Program-made: the position numbers and the translations under genes
Shown: one piece after another, positions 44,067-56,000 of the stretch
Layout: every line of letters begins with the position of its first letter
How positions within the stretch are numbered: the first letter of the stretch is position 1
Origin: Progne subis subis
Lineage: Eukaryota; Chordata; Aves; Passeriformes; Hirundinidae
NCBI GenBank assembly: GCA_022316685.1
Contig: JAKJHU010000184.1
Location: forward strand, 558,001 to 622,000
Direction: 5' to 3'
Length of the DNA: 64,000 nucleotides
Notes under the pieces: generated by a model
What the model was told of the DNA's origin: nothing
Databases searched by the model: none
What the model saw: only the letters and a program-made list of their open reading frames with translations

Positions 44067-47000
44067 GTTTAACTATGGCTAATCTTTTCATCCAAGAAGC
44101 CCTTTGGTTTGTGGATACTGTTAAAAAATCCAGCCCATGTTGTGCAGAACTGGTCTCTGAATGCTTGAGGGTTGTTCCACCAGAGTTGTCACTTTGGTTA
44201 GAAAGTAAAAACATGGACTGGGAAGTTCCTGTTGATAGCTACTGATTAACTAGGAGAGAACCTGCAGCGTATTTTAATATGGTCCAGGGAAAAGAAGTTG
44301 GTGAGGACATAAAGTTTCCTGGCTGCATGTTGTGGTGTGAACAGAAACACAAATGACTTCTCTCGCTCTGGTCAGTACCTGTTATTTCTAATTTCAGTGT
44401 GACAAAGGGCTGAGCCCTGGGCTCTGGGCAGCATGTCCTGGAGAGGTGTCTGTGTGCTCTGCAGTGTTTGCCAAGCTGCTGAGTGCTGATGGCACCCTGG
44501 GAAATGATGTAGAGCTTGATGTGGAACAGTTCTTTATTGAGCTAAGAAGCTGTAGAGAAAACCCAGAGATCCCCTCTGGGCAGCCCTTGCTCTGTTCCTG
44601 ACGAGAGCAAGTGAATCTCTTGCTTATTCTCAAACTGAAGATAAAGCACTTCACTTCCTCCTTTCTAATAACACTGAAGGCTTGTTGTGAAGCTGAATTG
44701 CTTAGGTTTTCAATACCACTTCAGGATTCTCCGGGGCAAGTTCAAAGAAGCATTTGTTCTTTGGTGTTTATTTTCTGTTTGCAGTGACTGGGAGGTAGCT
44801 GCCCACACAAGATGGTGTCATCGAGATGCTGCTTGCCCCCACCACAATCCCAGCTGCCACACTAAAGCCCAGCCTTTCTGTCTGGACTCTATTCCTGCTG
44901 CTTAGTGCCAGCCAGATGGTCTGTCCTGCCTCCCATCCTGAGATCTCTAAAGCTCATCAGAGTGCTCTGGCCATAGCATCATTTCCATCACAGCATTATT
45001 TCCACCACACACTTGGGATGGCCTTTGTGTGACTCTGGATTCCTCTTCTCATTTCCTACCTTTTTAAAATTAATATTATTATTTTGCTGTACTTTTCCTT
45101 TATGTCAATTGTAGAGCCCTGTATCTCTGCACTATCTTTCATGCTAAAATTTGTCTTTAACTAGCACAGACTTCCAAAATCAGTAGCCCAATCAATATTC
45201 AGTGTTTTCTGGACTTTCCTTTCATTACCAGGAACGTGAACTTTATACACCATTTGGGGCTAAGGAAAGGAATCAATTTTTTATAAGTCGTACTTCTCAT
45301 GTGTGTTCTGGTTAGATATGAGCTCTGAAACTGCTGAAAGTGGAGCTGTGGTTTTGTCTGAGAGAAGAGCCAGTGTCCTGCAGGACCTGCCCTGCCATCA
45401 GGGATGATCCCTGGTCCTGGAGCTGTGGTTTTGTCTGAGGGAAGTGCCGGTGTCCTGCAGGACCTGCCCTGCCATCAGGGATGATCCCTGGTCCTGGAGC
45501 TGTGGTTTTGTCTGAGGGAAGTGCCGGTGTCCTGCAGGACCTGCCCTGCCATCAGGGATGATCCCTGGTCCTGGAGCTGTGGTTTTGTCTGAGGGAAGTG
45601 CCGGTGTCCTGCAGATCTGCCCTGCCATCAGGGATGATCCCTGGTCCTGGAGCTGTGGTTTTGTCTGAGGGAAGTGCAGGTGTCCTGCAGATCTGCCCTG
45701 CCATCAGGGATGATCCCTGGTCCTGGAGCTGTGGTTTTGTCTGAGGGAAGTGCAGGTGTCCTGCAGATCTGCCCTGCCTTTAGGAATGATCCCTGGTGTC
45801 TGATGGGGTCACTGCTGTTACGTGTGGAAGTGCTCTGGGCACCAGCAGGGGACAGGGCAGGTGAGGAGGGGCACGAACAGCAGTGGCAGCCCCTGAACTC
45901 AGTGTGCTGCTCTGAGAGCTGTCACCTGGCTCAAACCCCTTTCTGGCCGTGTGCTTATCCTCTCTTCACACTGGGGACCTGCTCAGTGTCCAGGTTAAAC
46001 ACTGCAGATAAATATTTGGGTTGTGCTGCTGCTTTCCAGAACAGTTCCGTGCTGAGCCTTTCCAGCAGCCTGAGCTGGAAATGTCTCCCTGAGCATGGCT
46101 CAGCCTGCAGCTGCTGGTAACAGCGCTGTGATTCCCTGGAATGAGGGAATTCCCTGCTTCCCTGCACAGCACATGAGGTTTCTCTGTGTCAGAGGGGAAA
46201 CTGCAGAATACGGTGAGACAGGGGGGTCAGATGTTGTTCTTGGTGCTGAGCCTCTGGCCAGGAGAAGCTTCTCTCCCAGCCTGGGCAGGGTATGTGCATC
46301 CTCTGCTGCATTCAGAATACCTTCCACATTCATTTCCACATCTTTTAAAATCAAACAACTTCATAAAGCACATATAGAATGAAACTTTCCTTGTGAGGAG
46401 TTTACCCACTTTCTGATAACAGAGAATCATATTTGTTCATCCCATCTGTCTGTATCTGCACTGCATCTGTTTATTCATGCATGCACACATGGATATTAAG
46501 TTAACTTACTCCTCGCATCAAACTTTGAGCAATATCACCTTACTTCTATTAATAACAAGCAATACCTGTTTACTTCCATTAATAACTTGAGCAGTATCAG
46601 TTTTCTTCCATTAATAACTCTTTTGTAAAGCACAGCTCTGTACAACTGACCAAAGCTCCTTGGAGAAGTGTCTCTCACGGAACACAGTGCTCCGAGCACT
46701 AAAATTCGGCAGCTGACAGGTTTAATGGAAATTACTCAGCTAAAATAGTAGATACAGTTCTCTCAAAGTGCTGTGTTTCTGCACGGCACATAATGGGCTC
46801 CTTGCTCAACTTCCAGGTTTTAATACACTTTATCCAGATACAGAGTGGGTGGATTCCCAACACGCTGCAGTGGCATCTCTGCTCTCAGGTAGTGAAGCAC
46901 AGATTGTTTTACCTTTTGGAACGCATGTGGAAGGCTCAGACCTGAACCTGCAGGAGTTTTGCTTATTGTGAAAATGATACCCCAAGCTGAGAAACCTGCG

Positions 47001-50000
47001 GAGTGGAAAAGTGAGGAGCGTTTTCAACTCTCTCTGAATTGGCTGCTTTATCAAGCTGGTTTGGAACTCAGATTTATGTCTGGTCAGGATTTTGGTAATT
47101 TTTGCTAAAATAGTTTTGTTGTTACAGTTCTAGTTAAACCTAATTATATGCTTATGGACACTTTTTGCTGTAATAGTTTATTCTGTGTGTATAAAGTAAG
47201 TGATACAGGTGCAGCCCACATTTTAGTTGGTGGCATATACAGAATGTTCTTTTTCTCCTGTATTGAAATGATGCAAATTTGGGTACAGTTAAGTTCCTAA
47301 GGGCACATTCCTTTGAAACGATGGTATTTGGCCCAAGTGTGGGGTTGGTTGGGATTTTGTTTGCTTTTTTTTTTTTTTTTTTTTGTACTGTGGGGTAAGG
47401 CATGATCTTGGCTAGGCTCTCCTGGAACCCTGTAAAGCAAATAACTTTGGGGACTATCCAAAAAACTGGTGTTTCTTAGGAAGGTTTTCTTGGGGGATGT
47501 TTGTGTCAGCTGATGCAACCCCTTCGGGAGTCTGCCCTCATCCCTGATGTGCCCGGGAGAACCTTTGTTCCGAGGGGCCACCGTGGTGTGGGAGAACCCT
47601 TTGTGCCAGAACAAAGGAGGATTGTATCAACCGCGGCCGTGAGAGGGAGGGGAGGGGGCTCAGGGGCTCTTTCAGAGGCACTGCAGGGATGCATTGACAG
47701 CCACGTCTCCCTGTAAATCTCCCCTGTGATACCGGTTCTGTGTGGGAGCTGCACGGGAGATAAGATCTGCTTTTATTGTGTGCAAATTCTTAGTGGTGAA
47801 TATTTGATATGGTTTCCTTAATTAAAATATGATGCCTCTCGTACTTCTGTAGCCTAAAGCAAAAAGCCTGGCAGTAGGCCAGACTGTGGTGTTATTCCTG
47901 TGCATTAAAGGTAACTAACAGCTTGAGTTTTACTAATTAAAGCTGGGAGAGTGGCCTTAGTGCAGGCTATAAGGAGAGCTCGTGGCTGGCCAGAGCGAAA
48001 GTGCAGGAAATGTGGAAGATGAAGCCTGGCAGAGGCAGGGGTTATTGCTGCCTGGGTTCCAAAGTTTGGCAAAACATGCCTTTAGTGTAAACAATACACA
48101 GGCCATACCCAGAACACTCCCCGCAGAAGAGCCTGCGGATGTTTTAAGATGGAGCAAACCAGACAGGTCTTTTTGGCTCCCACCTGCAGCAGAGCATCCA
48201 GACCATCCCTGCTCCCCTCAGAGAGAGGCAAATCCCACCTGTGCAGCCACATCGTCGGTGCAGGAACTGCACGGGTGTCACACAGGGACTGGCCTGTGGG
48301 TCTCTAACGCTTGCAAGTTAACATGCACGTTGACACTGAGGCGTGAGTTACTGTCTGCATGGGCAAAGGGGAAAAGTTCTGCAGGTTCTTCTGTTCCCTT
48401 GTCAGCTGAGTGTGGTGGCTGCACCCCAGGAAATGATTGCGGCTAAATTGTTCATTAAGGATCAGAGGAGTCCCGTTGGCTGGGATTTCAGGTTATTTGT
48501 TGTCCTTTTTGTTTTGAATGAAATGGATCTGTGTCCCTCAGCAGAGCTGCAGGCCAAGCACTTCGTGTGCTGTGGTGCTTCATTTGTGGGTAGGTTTGTT
48601 ACTAAGGCCCCCTGGCAGTACTTTTATGAGGAGATTTGGGTGGCAGTGTCCTTACATCCTGCTAGAATTGCTTGGATAAAGACAGTTGGAGTTGTTTGTG
48701 CCAAGTGTGGGTGAGCAAGCAGCTGGGTTGACCAGAGTGAAGGTGGGAGGGAGATAAAATGGGAGACCAAAGTGGGCTTGTAACAGGAAGGGGTTGCTGG
48801 ATTGCTGAAACCAGAACCTGAACTTCATAAAATAGCAAAGGCAGAAGGAGGATCCAGTGAAAGGTTTTGGTGTCAGAGAGATTAAGAATTCCATGGCTTC
48901 AAAGAAGTATGAAATGCTGGTGTGTCTGCCTGTAACCGTCAGTGTTAATTGTGGGTGGCTGATGTAACTGCTCCTCCTCAGGCTCAAACTGCCTGTCCAC
49001 GGGCGATTTCATTCCAAGTGCCACAGGGCAATGTCTGCCAAGGGCACAGGGGCCCTGAGTTCTCACATCTCTGCTCTGCTCTCGAAATCAGGGGGTGATT
49101 ACCTTTGAGTCACCTTTTTAATTACCATAACCTTCACTTGGGGGGGGATTTATAGTTCTGTGGTGTTGTCAGATGTGTCTGTAGCCTGTTAAATATGGGA
49201 CAGCATCACTGAATGGATTAAATTGATCGTTTCTGCAGGGCCCACAGTGGCCTGCGGTGGCTGGGGGGGTGATGGTGACAGAGGTGCCCATTGCTCCCTG
49301 CAGCTCCCTGGGAGTTGCTGGCTGGTGGCACCAGTGCAGTGCAGCTCTGGCTCCGTCCAGGCAATGTGTCCGTGCCCTTTGCTTGGATGTCCGTGGAGAT
49401 GGGCACGTTTGGAGAGCGAAGAACTACCTTTGTTGTCATCTTTGTGTGAAGCCAATGGACGTTTGGCATAAAGGCCTCAAAGAACTCCAGTGCTTGCAGT
49501 AGTTGGGGGGCATTTTTTGTAAATTAAGTCCCAGTCACCCATTCCCGTTTCCCTTGCAGGGTCAGAGCCTTTGATGGTGAGGGGGAAGCGGCCTCACAAT
49601 GAGTTACTGGAGTTTGGATAAGAAGAGCTGCCTGCAGTACTGCAGGCACTTCCTAGCGGACAACGGCGCGTTCCACGGTGAGTTACAGAGCTGTTCTGCG
49701 TGTTCGGTCCCATTGTGTGTCCGCGCGTGTACCTCCCGGGGCCGCTGCTCTCGGGCCATGCCCGCTCCTCGGGCCGTGCGGGGCTCCCGGCAGCGCGGGG
49801 GGCACGGCGGGGCTGCGGCGGCGCCAGGGGGCGCTCCGGGACCGCCGCCCCCCGGTACCGGGTCCGGCCGACACCACCGATCCCCCCCGGTACCGGCTCC
49901 GGCCGACACCACCGATCCCACCCCGGTACCGGCTCCGGCCGACACCACCGATCCCACCCCGGTACCGGCTCCGGCCGACACCACCGATCCCACCCCGGTA

Positions 50001-53000
50001 CCGGGTCCGGCCGACACCACCGATCCCACCCCGGTACCGGCTCCGGCCGATACCACCGATCCACCCCGGTACCGGGTCCAGCCGATACCACCGATCCCTC
50101 ACCGGTACCGGGTCTGGCTGATACCACCGATCCCCCCCGGTACTGGCTCCCACCAATCCGACCCACCCCTCCAGTACCACCGATCCCCCTGGTACCGGCT
50201 CCGACCGATCCGACCCACCCCCTTCTGGCCCCACCGATCCCTCTCTGGTCCTGGGTCCAACCGATCCCCATGGTATCACCGATCTCCTCTGGTGCGGCTG
50301 GGACTGGACCCGCCAGGGTCGGACCGTCCCCCGGGTCCCCCCGGCCTCCCCCAGTGCTGCTGGGGCTGGATCTGACTGGTTCCACGGGGTCCCACCGATC
50401 CCCCCCGGGGCGGGTCCCACCGACACCCCCCGGTGCTGCCATGGTCCAACTGATCCCCGCGGTGCCAGACCCGCTGGGGTCGGCCCGTGGCCCGTGCCCG
50501 GTACTCACCTCTCCCAGGGGCAGGCAGAGCTGGTGGGCTCCAGGGAAGCACCGAGCCCCGTTGTGGCAGAGCTGCTCTGGGTCGGTGCTCGTTGTGCTTT
50601 GGGTGACACGGGCTCGGGGGCTCATCTGAACAGACAGCTGGACCCTTCTGTCTGCTGAGGGAGTGAGTTCGTAATGCTGCTCTGAGAGACCCAGATCCTG
50701 TATTCTTTTTTCCCTTTGAGGTCAGTAATTAAAACCCATCACTTTAGGGCAGATTTATGGCACTTTAATAACAGCAGCATGGAATGGCTATGAATTAAAG
50801 ATAGAAATACTCATCTCATTCAAAGCAAAGGTAGTTTTTTCCCTAGAGACCATTCAGCTCCATTTTTAGTGTGTTTGTCAGGACTGGAGAGGTTTGCAGC
50901 CCACTGTAAAGCAAACTGTATCTGCATTTTTGTCGTTGTGGTTATGTCACCATCAATGAAGTTAATGGCTTAGTGGGAGAATTAATCATTTGTCAGTCTG
51001 TGAATCTTCCTAATGAAAGCGAGTTCACAGAGAGCCGCATTTTTCCCTGTACTGCTTTTTTCCTTGCCCATGAGCACTTCTAGGTTTTGTGGTTTTTTTG
51101 GGACACCAGAAGAATGCTATTAACTTTCTGAAAGTAAGTTTGACAGTGGTGTTGTCACATTAATTAGTGTGTGTGCTGCACTTGGGGCTTGTGTTAGAGG
51201 GAAAGTGCTGTCATCTCCAGGCAGAACCATTCTGCTTCCCCAGTGAAGTGGATTCGTTCCTGGGATTTCTCAGTCCACTCCTGTGGTCCCACTGGTTTGG
51301 GTGGGATCCTGTTCCTTCAGAGCTCCCTCGGGCCTTGTGGAAGGGATGCGTTCATCCGGTACCCCTGAGCACCGTGGCAGTGTTTTGGGAGATGCCTGTT
51401 AATCCCGGTTCTCCCCAGGCAGCTCCCTGCTGTCCTGCACCAGTGTGTGACTGGAACAGCTACAGGGATGTGTATCTGCAGCTCTGCTATCCCAGAATAG
51501 TGAAAGAGTCTGGTCCATGCTCTGTGACCCGAGGTGGGGTTTCAGCACAGAGCAGCACCACGTCTTTATCCTGCTAATGGTGCAAAGGCTGGATAATGAT
51601 CCGTCAGCACAGAGTCCAGTAATCCATGGACTGTGATTGAGGGATGGGTCTGCAAAGTGATAATCATCTACAGCCCAAGGGATAACTAGCAGGAATCCTA
51701 GGCCAGGAAGATTTTGTGGCCTAATTTATCTATCTTTGATTGATGACCAGATAAGATTAACTATTTTTCCCTGACAGAATCCATCAGGGCTTCCCATTTG
51801 TCTCCTTTAACCTAAGCAAGACACTGCAGAGACAGTTCCTTCCCCTCTGAGTGTATGGAGGGGCTGAATTCCCCCTGGACAGGGACAGAGGTGACAGTCC
51901 CAGAGCACGGTGTAAGGATGTGTGACAGTCCCAGGAATTAGGGTGGTGTTCTGGTGCTCCAGAGGAGCTGGGCTCCTCCAGGGCTGTGCTGATGATTCAG
52001 GCTGCTCACATGGTCCAAGTGCACCCTCCCTGGGAGCAGTGGGGCAGTACGGTGGCATCAGCGCTGTCTGGAGTGATTGTCTGGAACTGAACCTGGGAGC
52101 TGGAGGAACTGCTGCACCTCAGGTGCAGGCCAGGTAAAAATATCCCAAAGGGCCAGCTGGTGTTCTTAAAAAGAGTTAGGAGTATCTTTAGAAGGACTGG
52201 AAATGTTTGCAGAGGTGTACAAGAGGAATTTTGCTGCCCAGCTGTGCTCATCTCTGGTGTTCTTTGCACTTTTGTGGCACCTGCATTACTTGAAGCACCT
52301 GAGCAGATGGTGTTCCATTTGGTCACCTCCTGCTGAGGAGTTCAAATGCATGGACTGCATTAATAAAAATGCTGAAGCTCTGTGTTTATTTGGAGTGGTT
52401 TAATTGTTTTGTGTAAAAAACCCCCAAAATCAAAAGACCACCAACAAAACCTCAAACAAAACCAAACCTCCCCAAAAAAGCCAAAGGAAAAAAGGCTCAG
52501 CTTGCAGCAGAAACACCCAGCTGAGCCTGCAGCTCTGTTACAGTGCAGTGCCCCTGCAGCAGGAGGACAGCACCTGCGCCATGGAGTGCATTACTGTGGG
52601 ATGCCACTTCCCTGGAAGTGTTCAGGGTTGGAGAGGGCTTGGAGCACTCTGGGATAGTGTAGGAGGGTGTCCCTGCCCATGCAGAGGGTGGAATAAGGTG
52701 AGTTTTAAGGTCCCTCCAACCCAAAGCACTCTGATTCTGCGATCAGTTGAAGGATGATGCAATTTTGAGTGTTCAGGAGTAAGATGAAGGTGTTGGTGCC
52801 ACAAGGTCCAGCCTAACACAGTTCTGGGCAGCAGTGTTTGAGCAGGTGAGCTCAGGAACAGAGAGAAGGGTACAGAAGTGGAGATGAGATGAGTCAGGTT
52901 TGTTTAGCCTGAGAAATCAAAGATTGAGAGGGGATGTGACTGCTGGCTCTGAGTGCATTACAAAGGGAAAGCTCAGGGAGGAAAAGGCTTATTTGAACTG

Positions 53001-56000
53001 ATGGGAGAAGTTGGCACAAGAGCAAGTTGAAAATTGTCCATGAGGATATAAAACAGGTCCAGGAAAAACTAAGGTACTTTGGGAGACTGACAAGTTTTGG
53101 AAAAATAGTTACAGCATTGTATTTGTGCTCTTGCTCTGAAGTTGTAAATGTGATTAGCAAACCATGTATTGACTGATGGGAAATAAGGCTGGAAAACTAT
53201 CTGTGGTCCCAGTTCAATTCCTGTGCCCAGTGAACTTCAGATACAAACAGCAGTGCTCCCATTCCATTCAGGAGCATGCTGCTGAACATGGATCAGGCTG
53301 CTCTCTCCTGGGTTTTCATGTTGCTTTGAGACACTTGTATGTTGTTAGATAAGGAGAAGTATTGATACACAACTGTGGTGCTTTCCACGGGGCTCTGACT
53401 GAGATTCGTGTGTGTAATGAAATACTGTGTGCATTCACACTGCCTAAGGCTCTCTCATAATTTTATAATTTTATTAGGAAAAGCTGCTAATGGCTGCATT
53501 TGCAGGATATTAAAATTCTTATCTGTTTATGTCTGAAATTTTTGGTTACAGAAGTGGAGGTTGCTGCTGTGCCTTGTACTCTGGGGAGTCTTATCTGCCC
53601 AGAAGCAAAAATGTCAGTTTTCTTCAGCAGCAGCAGTGAGATACAGCAGTGTGTGTGTGCACACAGAGAATAACAGACCAGAGACAGGGGCTGGGGGTGA
53701 GCTGTTTTAGCAGCTTCTGCAGAACAGGGAAGACAAGCAATTAGAATGTTTGGAATAGCCTTGAGGATTTGATGAACCCACTTTCCTTTCCCTCTTCTTG
53801 CAAGCAGTTCCAAAATACAAAGTACAGCATCCCTCTAGGCTTGGAAGAAGAGATTTTTTTTATTTATTTTTGCGGGGGTTTTAAGCTGTAAATGTGCATC
53901 ATGTTTTGTTTGCTTGCTGGCAGTAACAATGTAGGAATGGCTGTGCTGTCAGAGCAAACATCCATTTAACTTTGCTACTAGATGGTCAGGGCTAAAAGTA
54001 TAAAGGAAAAAAAAAACCCAAAGTGTACAGAGCAGCCCTTCCTGTGCCACCCAGTCAGCGAGACAAGTACTCCCCAGCCAAAACTGCATCTAGATAATTG
54101 CAGTTTTTATTATTGCATCTGATAGTTTTATTTTTTTCCGTAAGATTTTTGTGATTCCTTTATGCTTGTGATCATCTGTGGGAATTAACCCCAAAACTTG
54201 TGGTGGTTGGTGTGATCCCTCTGGTTGGAGGGAAGCAGGAATTCAGGCTGTCAGGGATGGAGCAGGTTGTGTTGCTCTGTTGTTTCACCTTGGAAAAGGA
54301 AATGCTTGGAAGGTGTGAGTGGGTCTGAGGCGGACAGGTGACACTTAAGTCACGTTGGGCACATCCTGGTGGCTTTGACATCCTGATGAGGAAACCACGG
54401 AGAACCTCTCCTTGCTTCAGTGACCTTGGCCCTCCATGCCCAATGAGAACATAAAATGCCTTCTGTTCTCCTTTTTTGTGCAGTCAAATGGTCTATTTTG
54501 GTTATCGGAGCACAAGTGTATTGGGGGAGCAGTCCTAGAGCTTTGGCAAATTGCACAAATCCTTCAGGCCTCATGTTTGCTGATGGGCAGTGCTGTATAA
54601 TTAGCTCTGCCGAAGCCTCGTGCCAGGCTGGGGGCACAGCTACAGATGCCAGATGTGGGCTGCAGGATTCAGCCTTTTATCTTCAGACTTGCTTCAGCTG
54701 GAGTTTCATAATGAAGCTGGGAAAGCAGAACGAGTTAGTAGTGCAGGAATTTGTGTTTTGGTTCATATTCTGATTTGTGTGAAATATCCACAGTTCGTTC
54801 CTCAGGACAAACGCATATAAATGAAAATGTGTTTGCAAGAAGAGCATTAAGGAATCAATGTATTAAAGTCCACTTAGATTTTAAGAGGGCCTAAAGTGCC
54901 TGAAGAAACTCTCTCTGCTTTGTTCAAGAACTGTGATTGTCTCTGGATCTGTTCATGAAAGGAGTCTCTTGTGGGATCTGTCTCCAGACAATGTTTCAGG
55001 TGGTTGTGTTCTAATGCCCAGTATTTCTCCCCTTTAATTTTTGCATGTTTCTCAGCTTTCTATAGAGCCATGTCTTCATTAACGAGTTGATAAAAGCTTT
55101 AATCTGATAAAAATGACAAGCTTTCCATGCAGCTGATACAAAGTTTTATTCATTGCTGGCTGACTTTTCACAAGGAGATTTTCTCACAGTTCAGATCTAA
55201 GATTACACTTGGATGATGACTATGAGGATGTTGTTATCTCCTTATTTCATTATCTATTCCCTGTAAGAGGTGTTAGTTCTCTAATCAGCTTTTCTTACTC
55301 TTTAGCGGAATTAGGCTTTGTACTGGTTTCCAGCTATGTTGACAGTGATAAAGGAAAACCCAATGAGCTAGAAAATGAACCTTCCTCTGATGCTGTAATT
55401 TCCAAACTGTTAGTTAAATCATATTCTCATTTATTGGGAAATGGATATTTTGCAGTAGAACTTGCAGGCTTGTGTCCCTGTCCAGTGATCTGAGCCTCGT
55501 GAGGTGTGGGCAGGAAACCTAAGTGGGGAGAACAGGCGTGGAGGTGAGGCTGTTCCCTTTCCTGCCAGACCTTAGCTCAGGACTGTGCAATGCCCATGGG
55601 ACAGCAGTGATGGCTGAAAAGATCTTGTCTTACAGTGATCATCGATGTTAATCAACTGCAGGTAAAGGAAAACGAGGTTTTTGTTCAGAAAGCTTGTTTG
55701 TCACCATCACTTCTGGGACTGTTGGAACTGTGTGAGCTGTGGCTCTGCAGAGCATTCCCAGCAGGACCTGTGACCCCTGGGAGCCAGGGAAAAGCCAAGC
55801 AAACTGACAGGGCTTGGGATTAAATGTAAAACCTGGCTTGACACTGTGAAGTTGTCATGGGGATGATTTTTTCTTTTTTTTTCCTGGAAGTCGAATAAAC
55901 CCACAGGTCTTCTTATACCATTTGGCATATGTCAACTGAGTTACATAACATCTTCATTTGTTTGCTGTAATTTGTTTCCTCTAACCTATATAACATGCTT

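Noticed and set aside
43990..44070. Poly(T) tract as the tail of a minus-strand processed pseudogene
   Set aside because: There is no AATAAA and no recognisable coding similarity on the minus strand beside it; it may be simple slippage.
49594..50629. Long open frames on both strands (up to 343 codons)
   Set aside because: They are driven by the 36-bp GGTACC array; Pro/Thr/Asp and Gly/Val/Ser periodicity follows the repeat.
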